A stretch of DNA of 6,802 nt from an uncultured bacterium (GTDB taxonomy: Bacteria; Actinomycetota; Coriobacteriia; Coriobacteriales; Coriobacteriaceae): positions 1-6,802 of the forward strand of contig CAJMOL010000080.1 of the NCBI GenBank assembly GCA_905215095.1, in the 5' to 3' direction. Positions 1 to 6,339 of this stretch are shown here, one piece after another. The notes under the pieces are model-generated. The model searched no databases. It had not been told where the DNA came from and was given only the letters and a program-made list of their open reading frames with translations. The position numbers and the translations under genes were made by a program. Numbering within the stretch: the stretch's first letter is position 1; each line of letters begins with the position of its first letter.

Positions 1-1039
1 CGGGTCCGGTCTTGGTGCACAGCTTCTGGCCGAGCTTGGCGGCGCCGGCCGGGCACACCTCAACGCAGCGACCGCAGGCAACGCACTTGTCCTTCTCGAC
101 CTTGGCGACATAGGCCGAGCGCGACAGGTTGGGCGTGTTGAACAGCTGCGAGGTGCGCAGGGCGTAGCACACGTTGACGTTGCAGTTGCAGATGGCGAAG
201 ATCTTGTTCTCGCCGTCAATGTTGGTGATCTGGTGCACAAAGCCGTTGTCCTCGGCCTGGCGCAGGATGTCGTAGACCTCGTCGCGCGTCACGTAATGGC
301 CGCGGTCGGTCTCAACCACATAGTCGGCCATATCGCCCACGGCAATGCACCAGTCGGCGGGATCGTCGGCGCAGCCCTCACCCATCACGCGACGGCTCGC
401 GCGGCAGCTGCAGGTGCTAGCGGCATACTTACCCTCGTATTTGTCGAGCCAGTGCTCGATATGCTCGATCGGCACCGACGTGCTCGCGGCATCGATGGCC
501 TTCTCGACCGGAATGACATGCATGCCGATGCCGGCACCACCGGGCGGCACCATCGGCGTGGCCTTGGACAGCGGTCCCTTGGACGCCTGCTCAAAGAACT
601 TGGCATAGACCGGGTGCTCCTCGAGCTGGCTCACGCGCATGTTGAGGAACTCGGCGGAACCCGGCACCAGCATGGGCAGCACCCATTGCTTGGCGCGCTC
701 GGGATTTTCCCAGTTGTACTCGAGCAGGCCCGTGTAGCTCATATCGTCGAGCATCTTCTCGATCTGGGCCTCGGGCATGCCGGTGAGCTTGACCATCTCG
801 GGCAGCGTGTAGGGACGGCGCATCTTCATCTTGCAGAGTACCTCGGCCTGCTCGTCAGTCGCGGCCTCGGCAAACGACCAGTACTCGTAGCCCAGCAGCT
901 CGTCGCGATGCAGCAGACGGTTGGTGCAGTGCTCGCACAGCTTGACGATGGCCTCGCGCGGATGCTCCGGCAGCGGCGGCACAAACTCCGCACCGATATC
1001 GGGCTCGGTGTAGCTAATCCCCGGTCCGTTGAGAATCAT
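1..1039 (-). CDS. Fe-S-rich flavin-dependent oxidoreductase, N-terminal part (runs off the left edge)
   Basis: The first 346 residues of a leftward gene are visible, open from the ATG at 1039 to the window edge with no stop. A purine-rich AAGGGA lies about 7 nt upstream of that ATG. Cysteines are grouped as CEHC (C35, C38), CSCR with later partners (C210, C212, C223, C231), CNCNVNVC (C284, C286, C291) and a classical ferredoxin motif CVACGRCVEVCP (C319, C322, C325, C329). Residues about 78-108 look like a small winged-helix fold. This arrangement recalls large anaerobe proteins in which an N-terminal 4Fe-4S region is followed by a GltD-like FAD/NAD(P)-binding reductase half; that half would lie outside the window, so the flavin domain is inferred. 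The expected role is cytoplasmic electron transfer from NAD(P)H through FAD and Fe-S clusters to an unknown acceptor. It is divergent from a TetR gene, and the operator-like palindromes between them suggest ligand-controlled expression. An Fe-S protein is certain; the exact family is moderately sure. Confidence 0.85.
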   Translation of the reverse strand, partial: MILNGPGISYTEPDIGAEFVPPLPEHPREAIVKLCEHCTNRLLHRDELLGYEYWSFAEAATDEQAEVLCKMKMRRPYTLPEMVKLTGMPEAQIEKMLDDMSYTGLLEYNWENPERAKQWVLPMLVPGSAEFLNMRVSQLEEHPVYAKFFEQASKGPLSKATPMVPPGGAGIGMHVIPVEKAIDAASTSVPIEHIEHWLDKYEGKYAASTCSCRASRRVMGEGCADDPADWCIAVGDMADYVVETDRGHYVTRDEVYDILRQAEDNGFVHQITNIDGENKIFAICNCNVNVCYALRTSQLFNTPNLSRSAYVAKVEKDKCVACGRCVEVCPAGAAKLGQKLCTKTGP

Positions 1040-1130
1040 AGTCGTCCCTTCTCTTGCCGCAACCTGGCAGGCACGCAGCGCCCCTCTTTTTACGGGCTCG
1101 ACATGCCCCCACGCCGTTCACCCGTTATTG

Positions 1131-1168
1131 TTGACATTGTGTCAAAAACAGTATTGACGAACCGTCAA
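1131..1168. promoter_or_regulatory. Two tandem palindromic operators, probably for the adjacent TetR regulator
   Basis: Two perfect 6-bp-arm palindromes lie in the divergent intergenic region: TTGACATTGTGTCAA at 1131-1145 and TTGACGAACCGTCAA at 1154-1168. Their shared core is TTGAC-N5-GTCAA, and their centres (1138 and 1161) are 23 bp apart, about two helical turns. Such sites beside a divergent TetR gene are the usual place for autoregulation and control of the divergent target. The TTGAC half-sites also resemble -35 boxes, so bound repressor could block RNA polymerase. I could not assign a convincing -10 in either direction. Confidence 0.7.
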
Positions 1169-1226
1169 CAATATTCAAGACTGTTAGGCGAACGATCAGG
1201 CAAAAGAGGATGAAAGGCGGCAAAAC

Positions 1227-1889
1227 ATGGGCAACAACACAGCAGATACCTCTGTAGTCGATGCCGTCCCCGCATCCGATAGCGCGGCAAAGCGCTTGAC
1301 GGGCGACGAACGCCGTCGCGAGATCCTCGCCGCCGTGCGCACCGTAAGCTCTGAGCTGGGCGTGTCGCATCTATCGGTATCGGCCGTGACCAAACGAGCC
1401 GGCTGCACGCGCTCGCTCTTCTACCACTACTTCGCCGACATGGACGCCGCTGTCACCGCTGTTATGGACGAGGCGATCGACGGTTTCATCTCCGAGCTCG
1501 AGCAGTGGAATGCCAACCGCACCGTCGGCGATATCGAGGGCGCGCTCGACACCGTCGCCCCGCTCTTTAAGCGTCTGGTCGCCAGCGGTCACGAGCTGCC
1601 GAGTACACTCACCTCAAGCAGCGGCGCGCTCTACGGCGGCTTTCTGCACAACGTGGTTCAGCGCGTGGCTCAGTACATCTGCGACACCACCGTGGTGGAT
1701 TTTGTCGCCCATCACGAGCTGCGCATCGACCATGTCTACGAAACGTTCTACACCCTCATCATGGGGTTGTTGATGTATATCCGCACGCACCCCGATGTGC
1801 CCGACGAGACGGTCAAGGAAATCATCGCCTCGACACTCCACATCGAGGGCTATACCGCCAAGTATCCGGAGCGCATGCCCCAGAACTGA
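1227..1889 (+). CDS. TetR/AcrR-family transcriptional regulator
   Basis: A 220-residue protein, normal length for TetR-family repressors. Residues about 27-72 form the DNA-binding domain: a first helix (RREILAAVRTVSSELG), then the helix-turn-helix with SVSAVTKRAGCTRSLFYHYF at about 51-69, ending in the YxYF signature typical of the family. The remaining residues (about 75-220) are helical and would form the ligand-binding and dimerisation domain; they are too variable to name a ligand. The start chosen has AAAGGCGG about 8 nt upstream. It is divergent from the Fe-S oxidoreductase gene and lies 63 bp upstream of a membrane protein gene on its own strand, so it may regulate both. The paired palindromes just upstream are the expected binding sites. 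Family assignment is firm; targets and ligand are inferred. Confidence 0.92.
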   Translation: MGNNTADTSVVDAVPASDSAAKRLTGDERRREILAAVRTVSSELGVSHLSVSAVTKRAGCTRSLFYHYFADMDAAVTAVMDEAIDGFISELEQWNANRTVGDIEGALDTVAPLFKRLVASGHELPSTLTSSSGALYGGFLHNVVQRVAQYICDTTVVDFVAHHELRIDHVYETFYTLIMGLLMYIRTHPDVPDETVKEIIASTLHIEGYTAKYPERMPQN

Positions 1890-1906
1890 CGACATTTGGC
1901 CAAACT

Positions 1907-1934
1907 GCCCGCGATCAGAAGAGGGGCCGCGGGC
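1907..1934 (+). other. GC-rich hairpin between the regulator and membrane protein genes
   Basis: GCCCGCG (1907-1913) and CGCGGGC (1928-1934) form a perfect 7-bp stem with a 14-nt loop. No T-run follows, so it is not a standard intrinsic terminator. It ends 6 nt before the AAGGAG ribosome site of the next gene, so it could protect the 3' part of a processed transcript or lower read-through. A separate 10-bp palindrome, TTTGGCCAAA, lies just upstream at 1895-1904. Function is unknown. Confidence 0.35.
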
Positions 1935-1952
1935 GTGTGAAAGGAGAGCAGC

Positions 1953-2960
1953 ATGCTGTTCGATGTTTGGGGTAGCGATGCCCTTATCCACTGGGCCGGC
2001 TGGGCCATGGTCTTTATTGGCCTGATCGTGCTCAACGAGGTCGGCCGCCGCACCAAGCTGGGCGCGGCAATCATCTTTGGCGTGGCTCCGCTGGCCATGA
2101 CCATCTACTGCGTCGCTATCGCCATCGGCGTCTCACAGGGCGCCGAGTGGGCGCTCACCAACCCCACCCATGTGTACCAGAACAGCTGGTTCCACTACGC
2201 CAAGGTATACGCGGCGCTGGCCGGTTGCTGGGGCTTCATCGCCATTAAGTACCAGTGGGGAAAGATCGGCAAGGCGCATTGGTTCCGCGCATGGCCGTTT
2301 GTGATCGTCGCCATCAACATCTTGATCGCCGTCGTGTCCGACTTCGAGAGCGCCTATCACTTCTTTGTCCTGGGCGAGTCCACCTGGGTCACCTCCGAAG
2401 GTGCCACGCAGCTGGCCGGCTGGAACAACGTGTTCAACGGCATCGCCGGTATCATCAACATCTTCTGCATGACCGGTTGGTGGAGCGTCTACGCCTCCGA
2501 GGATCAGACCGACATGCTATGGCCCGACATGACCTGGATCTACATCATCGCCTACGATATCTGGAACTTCTGCTACACCTACAACTGCCTGCCCACCCAT
2601 TCCTGGTTCTGCGGCTTTGCGCTGCTGTTGGCGCCCACCGTCGCCGCCTTTATCTGGAACAAGGGCGGCTGGATCCAGAACCGCGCCTTTACGCTGGCCA
2701 TTTGGTGCATGTTTGCCCAGGTGTTCCCGTACTTCCAGGAGGAGTCCATCTTTGTAACCCACTCCACGCTCGACCCCGGCGCCGCTACCGCGGTCTCGAT
2801 CGCCGCACTGATCGCCAACGTCGCCGCGATCATCTACATCGCCCACCGCGCCAAAAAGCTCGGCCGCAATCCCTACAAGCAGGATGTCTTTGAGGGCACC
2901 AGCGATTGGGAGAAGGCTACCGCTCGCCGCGCCAAGGTGGATTACGCACACGCCGAGTAA
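1953..2960 (+). CDS. Polytopic membrane protein, probable DUF5692 family
   Basis: A 335-residue protein with about nine hydrophobic segments, near residues 11-28, 38-60, 81-99, 112-129, 157-179, 193-212, 217-236, 243-260 and 276-298. It ends in a charged, lysine/arginine-rich tail of about 35 residues that is probably cytoplasmic. It is strikingly rich in tryptophan and tyrosine, for example TGWWSVY at 174-180 and YDIWNFCYTYN at 201-211; acidic residues sit between or near membrane segments (D130, E132, D202). These look like conserved functional positions. From memory it fits the uncharacterised DUF5692 family; I know of no demonstrated activity. The start has a strong AAAGGAG 7 nt upstream. 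It probably shares a transcript with the TetR gene and ends at the terminator near 3032-3071. Being next to an Fe-S oxidoreductase and a TetR protein, it may move or sense the oxidoreductase substrate, which is inference. Confidence 0.8.
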   Translation: MLFDVWGSDALIHWAGWAMVFIGLIVLNEVGRRTKLGAAIIFGVAPLAMTIYCVAIAIGVSQGAEWALTNPTHVYQNSWFHYAKVYAALAGCWGFIAIKYQWGKIGKAHWFRAWPFVIVAINILIAVVSDFESAYHFFVLGESTWVTSEGATQLAGWNNVFNGIAGIINIFCMTGWWSVYASEDQTDMLWPDMTWIYIIAYDIWNFCYTYNCLPTHSWFCGFALLLAPTVAAFIWNKGGWIQNRAFTLAIWCMFAQVFPYFQEESIFVTHSTLDPGAATAVSIAALIANVAAIIYIAHRAKKLGRNPYKQDVFEGTSDWEKATARRAKVDYAHAE

Positions 2961-3031
2961 CGCGCCTGGCGCAGACATCGCTTGAGCGCGAAGCAGCGTA
3001 GCCGGCTCCGCGCAACTCAGCGCATTGTAGA

Positions 3032-3071
3032 GCCCCCGGAATGTGATTCGTTCGCGTTCCGGGGGCCTTTT
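3032..3071 (+). terminator. Strong intrinsic terminator after the membrane protein gene
   Basis: GCCCCCGGAA (3032-3041) pairs perfectly with TTCCGGGGGC (3057-3066) and is followed by CTTTT. The stem extends inward by five more pairs (3042-3046 with 3052-3056) to leave a 5-nt loop. Two of these inner pairs are G-U wobbles only in the rightward transcript; in the leftward transcript they would be A-C mismatches, and no T-run exists on that side. Both points show it works on the + strand. It lies 71 bp past the membrane protein stop codon. Confidence 0.88.
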
Positions 3072-3193
3072 GCTGCCGCGAGGATGCGGCCGAACGATGC
3101 GCTCGAGTTAAATCGGATCTTATATTTCGCACGCGCTTTATATGGCTCCATTTTTGGGTACAGTGTTGAGCCGATATTGAGCTTGGGGGATAT

Positions 3194-4696
3194 ATGAAAG
3201 ATGAGACGATGGGCCAAGAGGATGCGGCCCAAGATGCAGAAGCGTGTGCCGAGGCCCTGGAGAGCCTAGACCAGATCGCACTGGCCGAGATTGCGTTTGA
3301 CGATTCGAGCGTTGATGTGCGGGATGAGCCGGAAATCGAGGCGCAGCCCGATGATCAGGATGCAAAAGACGATGGCGCCGCGCCCACCGAGGACGAGGCG
3401 GGGCACGAGGAATCCGAATGCGAGGCCGACGACCAGCCCGAATCCGACACGAGCGAGGAAACCATCTTGCTCGACAGCTTGCCGGCCGAAGATTCGCTGA
3501 CCCGCGAGCTTCCCGGCCTGGGCTCCGCGCCTGCCGTGGACGAGACCATCGCCATGGGCGATATTCCCCTACCGTCCGTTCCTTCGGCACGCGAAGCCGA
3601 GGTTCGTCATCGTAAGATGCCGCCCAAGCGTCGCAACCTGATGGTTGCCGGCGTTGTGGCCGTCGCGCTCGTCGCCGGCGGTGCAGGCTATACTGCCTGG
3701 AACGGATATCAGCAAGAGCAGGCTGCCGCTGTCGCCGCCAGTGCACACACGATGATGTCGGTGCAGATTGGCGTGCATGCCGCAGGGCTCGACTGCTCAA
3801 CTGGTTCCAAGATTCCCGTGCAGGTGAGCGGGCAGGATTCCGATGGTTCTTCCGTGAGCGAAACGCTCTACGTTGACGAGCATGGTCGCGGCATTAAGCT
3901 GCTGCCCGGCGACTATACGCTCTCCATCGCTGGGTCCCCCATCGCAGCCGACGGTACCATTTACACCGTGCCGACCACCAAGGCGCAGGTCACCATTAAG
4001 AGCGATGGGCAGGATTTGAGTGCCCAGGCCACCTTTAAGCTCAAGGTGCCTTCGGCCGACACGGTGACTGACGACCAGATCGATGCCGCCGCCAAGTATG
4101 CCGAGGAAGGCGGGGTGAACTCCGCCGCGGTCGCAAAGGTGCTCCAGCAGGCGGCAACCGCGCGCCGTGACGCCGCCGTCAACGCCGTGAGCTCCCGCGA
4201 GGCACAGGCGGCCCGCGACGCCGATGCTCGACATAAGGCAACGGACCTGTATCAGCTCGATATTCCCGTTGAGTGGTACGGCAAAGTCACGACTTGGCAA
4301 AACGGCAGCACGCTGTGCATTTATCTGGACGGCGACACCAACACACCGCTCGTGACGCTCGTCGCGGTGCGCGACGGCGAGAGCTTTACGCCCGATGAGG
4401 GCGATGCGGTTTTGGGTGCGGCAAACCTCGGCAACGGCTACACCGTCTACGCCAGCGGCCCCGTCTATCCGTACGTGGTGCCCCAGACCATCAACGGACG
4501 GACGCAAGACCCCGTGTCGACCTACCCCATGGATACGGCGATTGAGCTTGTCGAGCTCACGACCGGCAACCGCTACACCTATAGCCAGATCAAGAACGTG
4601 CTGGTCGGCAAAGACGGCAAGGCCGACGCCGCCACCAAGCTCGAATGCGACTACCTCGCCCAGATTCTGATGCCGAGCATCAAAGCCCAAGACTAG
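3194..4696 (+). CDS. Single-pass membrane protein with acidic cytoplasmic domain and exported C-terminal half
   Basis: A 500-residue protein that I do not recognise as a named family. Residues 1-137 are very acidic, low in complexity and probably disordered. A basic patch (RHRKMPPKRR, 138-147) is followed by one hydrophobic helix (about 148-169), so by the positive-inside rule the N-terminus is cytoplasmic and residues 170-500 are outside. Residues about 186-285 look like a beta-sandwich of the carboxypeptidase-regulatory or prealbumin-like sort (for example LLPGDYTLSIAG, 236-247). Residues about 290-350 are helical and charged. Residues about 352-492 form a second beta-rich domain starting DLYQLDIPVEWYGKV, a type I recall from other Coriobacteria surface proteins. 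There is no sortase motif. The ATG at 3194 has GGGGGA only 3 nt upstream, a short spacing; an in-frame ATG at 3209 is an alternative. No clear -35/-10 pair was found. The gene stands alone between terminators. Confidence 0.82.
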   Translation: MKDETMGQEDAAQDAEACAEALESLDQIALAEIAFDDSSVDVRDEPEIEAQPDDQDAKDDGAAPTEDEAGHEESECEADDQPESDTSEETILLDSLPAEDSLTRELPGLGSAPAVDETIAMGDIPLPSVPSAREAEVRHRKMPPKRRNLMVAGVVAVALVAGGAGYTAWNGYQQEQAAAVAASAHTMMSVQIGVHAAGLDCSTGSKIPVQVSGQDSDGSSVSETLYVDEHGRGIKLLPGDYTLSIAGSPIAADGTIYTVPTTKAQVTIKSDGQDLSAQATFKLKVPSADTVTDDQIDAAAKYAEEGGVNSAAVAKVLQQAATARRDAAVNAVSSREAQAARDADARHKATDLYQLDIPVEWYGKVTTWQNGSTLCIYLDGDTNTPLVTLVAVRDGESFTPDEGDAVLGAANLGNGYTVYASGPVYPYVVPQTINGRTQDPVSTYPMDTAIELVELTTGNRYTYSQIKNVLVGKDGKADAATKLECDYLAQILMPSIKAQD

Positions 4697-4731
4697 CCGG
4701 GCGCATCATGGTGCTCCCCAACCGTGATAAA

Positions 4732-4753
4732 GGGGCCAGGAGGTCCTGGCCCC
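4732..4753 (-). terminator. Hairpin terminator between convergent genes
   Basis: GGGGCCAGG (4732-4740) and CCTGGCCCC (4745-4753) form a perfect 9-bp stem around a 4-nt loop. Read leftward, the stem is followed by TTTATC, a short T-rich tract, so it best serves the leftward ATPase gene that ends at 4770. Read rightward there is no T-run, though it may still slow transcription from the convergent membrane protein gene ending at 4696. Confidence 0.7.
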
Positions 4754-4769
4754 ACAGATCCGTAGATGA

Positions 4770-6122
4770 TTAGGCAAGGAGCCACTTCCATGCGGGCACA
4801 ACGTGTACCGCACCGTGCTCGCATGGAATATCGGCCTGCTCATCCATGGTAACGATTGCCGACTCGCCAAGATCAAACTGGGCCATCGAGGCATCAAGCG
4901 CGGCAATTTCGCGCTCGCGCGTTTTCTCACTTGCCATATCCACACTCACCTGAATCAGGCTATAAGCCCGCATGAGAAGTGCGTCCCCAGCCACAAAGTC
5001 CACCTCATGGTTTTTGCTCTTCTCTTTGATCAGCAGGCGGCAGACCGAGCCGGTCCTCACCGCGGGAGTCCTTCTTCTTAGCGCATTGAACACTGCGGTC
5101 TCGAGCCTCTGGCCCTGGTCCAATGCCGATGCGGGAGAGAATGCTCCAAACATCGCAGGGTCGACAGCGTAGACCTTAGACGCAGACCGCATGTTATTTG
5201 CCAATGAACGCGTGAACTCCGGCACAGAAAATAACAGGTAGGCATCCTCATAATACTCAAGTAAATCGCTGAGCGAATTACGACTGACGGGTATCTGTCT
5301 GCTCTTGAACTCGTTGTACACTTTGTTCACTGACAGCTCTCGTCCCGAAGATGCCATACACCGCGTCAAGAACAGCGATGCCAGGCGAGGGTTCTTGACG
5401 TCGTAACGCTCAATGACGTCCATAGCGACCGTTCGCGAAGCATATTCCTGTAGCAGCTGAATCGCGTCTGCGGGCGTCTGCTCAAGCGTCGCGATGAATC
5501 CCCCTCGTTCAAGATATCCGATCAGATGATGTCGAAGCAGCGCTGCATCGCTTGGGGAAAAGGTCGCATCTGGCTCGAAAACGCTCCCCGTCTTATACCG
5601 AACGTATTCCGAAAAACTCAACGGAAAAAGCTCCCGTATAAGAGAACGACCCCTGAACTCGCTCTTAAGCTCTGAGGACAGCATCTTGGAAGAAGATCCC
5701 GTCACATAGACGGTCGCTTTCTCCGTATCGACTACACGCCGCAGAAACGCACCCCATTCGGGAATTTCCTGGATCTCGTCAAAGAAAATGTAAGCGCCCT
5801 CGGTTCGAGCAGCAGGATGCAGCGCATAGAACGTGTCAAGCACGTCCGCCAGCAGCGATGGCTCATACGGGCGCAAGCGCTCGTCCTCAAAATTAAAGTA
5901 AAGCATCCGGTCAAGCTCGACGCCCCGGCCCTGAAGCCGCTGCATCTCCTGATACAGGCGATACGTCTTTCCACAACGGCGGGCCCCCCCAACCACATTT
6001 ACGATGTTGTCGCGCTTTGGCTCCTGTGGGTTTCCCAGATCAAGGTCTCGCTCAAAGACCTGCGGAACCCCCTGCTGTTCAAAGTCCTTTATTTTCTGGG
6101 CGATCAAGTCGTTGAATGCCAT
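4770..6122 (-). CDS. AAA ATPase with C-terminal DUF4143-type domain
   Basis: A 450-residue protein, normal length for AAA_14/DUF4143 ATPases. Visible motifs are Walker A GARRCGKT (46-53), Walker B YIFFDEIQ (111-118, with D115 and E116), a sensor-like TGSSSKML (141-148) and a candidate arginine finger FRGRS (156-160). The C-terminal half has the nuclease-fold pattern of this family: LETAVFNALRRR (340-351), HEVDFVAGD (372-380) and IQVSVD (390-395). E341, E373, D375 and Q391 sit where PD-(D/E)XK-like residues are expected; whether the family cleaves DNA is unproven. These ATPases are common, patchily distributed and often carried in accessory DNA; their role is unknown. The start has GGAG at 6130-6127, 4 nt before the ATG. 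The gene is alone on its strand, with a perfect TATAAT and a large inverted repeat upstream suggesting tight control. Base composition is visibly more AT-rich than in the genes to the left. Confidence 0.9.
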   Translation of the reverse strand: MAFNDLIAQKIKDFEQQGVPQVFERDLDLGNPQEPKRDNIVNVVGGARRCGKTYRLYQEMQRLQGRGVELDRMLYFNFEDERLRPYEPSLLADVLDTFYALHPAARTEGAYIFFDEIQEIPEWGAFLRRVVDTEKATVYVTGSSSKMLSSELKSEFRGRSLIRELFPLSFSEYVRYKTGSVFEPDATFSPSDAALLRHHLIGYLERGGFIATLEQTPADAIQLLQEYASRTVAMDVIERYDVKNPRLASLFLTRCMASSGRELSVNKVYNEFKSRQIPVSRNSLSDLLEYYEDAYLLFSVPEFTRSLANNMRSASKVYAVDPAMFGAFSPASALDQGQRLETAVFNALRRRTPAVRTGSVCRLLIKEKSKNHEVDFVAGDALLMRAYSLIQVSVDMASEKTREREIAALDASMAQFDLGESAIVTMDEQADIPCEHGAVHVVPAWKWLLA

Positions 6123-6129
6123 GATTCTC

Positions 6130-6191
6130 CAATCTTGCTCTCTAGCTAATCAAAATTATACTGATTCTTGATTAATTAGAGAGCAAGATTG
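6130..6191. repeat. 24-bp inverted repeat bracketing the ATPase promoter
   Basis: The arms at 6130-6153 and 6168-6191 are reverse complements over 24 bp with two mismatches (the GC at 6145-6146 against AT at 6175-6176), separated by 14 bp. The left arm reaches the ATPase Shine-Dalgarno sequence; the right arm covers the -35 region. If transcription starts near 6148, the right arm is not transcribed, so the repeat probably acts as a DNA operator and not as an RNA hairpin. No regulator gene with an obvious DNA-binding domain is adjacent to it. Confidence 0.85.
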
Positions 6192-6219
6192 TGTGTAGCT
6201 TGATTAACACTTAAGCAAG
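6134..6219. repeat. Three copies of TTGATTAR-N6-AGCAAG
   Basis: The 20-bp bipartite motif occurs at 6153-6134 on the leftward strand and at 6168-6187 and 6200-6219 on the rightward strand. Both conserved blocks and the 6-bp gap are kept in all three, while the gap sequence of the third copy differs (CACTTA against TTAGAG). The two rightward copies are 32 bp apart, close to three helical turns. This pattern suggests repeated binding sites for one protein. Confidence 0.65.
6155..6160 (-). promoter_or_regulatory. Candidate -10 box (TATAAT) for the ATPase gene
   Basis: The leftward strand reads a perfect TATAAT here, 32 bp before the ATPase start codon, inside the 14-bp spacer of the inverted repeat. 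No good -35 lies at 17 bp; TTGCTC at 6186-6181 is 20 bp away and lies in the repeat arm. Weak -35 contact fits a promoter whose use depends on a protein bound to the repeat. The expected transcription start is near 6148. Confidence 0.55.
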
Positions 6220-6233
6220 TTTTTCACTATTAT
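6204..6233 (+). promoter_or_regulatory. Candidate rightward promoter in the AT-rich region
   Basis: TTAACA (6204-6209) and TATTAT (6228-6233) each match the sigma-70 consensus at five of six bases and are 18 bp apart. The -35 box lies inside the third TTGATTAR-N6-AGCAAG copy. AT-rich DNA often gives chance matches, so this is tentative. Confidence 0.35.
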
Positions 6234-6239
6234 TGCTCC

Positions 6240-6330
6240 GAAGGATATCGAGTGGCTAAGAGGACAACCGAGCTCGAATGCGACTCCCCGAGCAGCCAAT
6301 TTGGCAGTCAATTTGGGACGGGGCTTTTTT
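6240..6330 (+). ncRNA. Possible small RNA of about 90 nt
   Basis: This interval runs from the start predicted for the rightward promoter to the T-run of the terminator at 6286-6330. It has no ATG-started reading frame of note with a ribosome site. It is supported only by the promoter and terminator matches. It could instead be the leftover end of a lost gene. In the wider non-coding stretch 6123-6440 I see the repeats, this candidate, a foldable element and the IS end, and no protein gene. Confidence 0.22.
6286..6330 (+). terminator. Candidate intrinsic terminator with T6
   Basis: CCCCG (6286-6290) can pair with CGGGG (6319-6323), followed directly by C and six T. The 28-nt interior holds a small hairpin GCCA-ATT-TGGC (6295-6305) and two copies of CAATTTGG (6297-6304 and 6309-6316). 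The closing stem is only 5 bp, so strength is uncertain; the T-run makes the rightward direction clear. Confidence 0.45.
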
Positions 6331-6339
6331 GACTACCCT

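Noticed and set aside
233..1213. A 326-codon rightward open frame opposite the Fe-S oxidoreductase gene
   Set aside because: It lies antisense to a well-supported cysteine-motif protein, has low-complexity His/Leu/Ala/Gly-rich content typical of a GC-rich shadow frame, and has no ribosome site.
2255..2893. A 212-codon rightward frame inside the polytopic membrane protein gene
   Set aside because: It is an Arg/His/Leu-rich out-of-frame reading of a gene with clear membrane segments.
3098..3164. AT-rich stretches TATATT, TTATAT and TACAGT as a promoter for the gene at 3194
   Set aside because: No -35 match at a normal spacing was found for TATATT or TTATAT, and TTTATA/TACAGT match only four of six bases each; a promoter is likely here but cannot be placed.
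3138..3800. A 220-codon leftward open frame over the start of the membrane protein gene
   Set aside because: Arg/Pro/Ser-rich translation with no domain; it is a shadow of the acidic N-terminal coding region.
3797..4690. A 297-codon leftward open frame opposite the single-pass membrane protein gene
   Set aside because: Composition is typical of antisense shadow coding, and the rightward frame has a clear membrane helix and domain plan.
6130..6191. The 24-bp inverted repeat as a CRISPR unit, an integron attC site or a transposon end
   Set aside because: There is no array of regular spacers, no integrase, and no transposase is tied to it; its position around the ATPase -10 box is better explained as regulatory.
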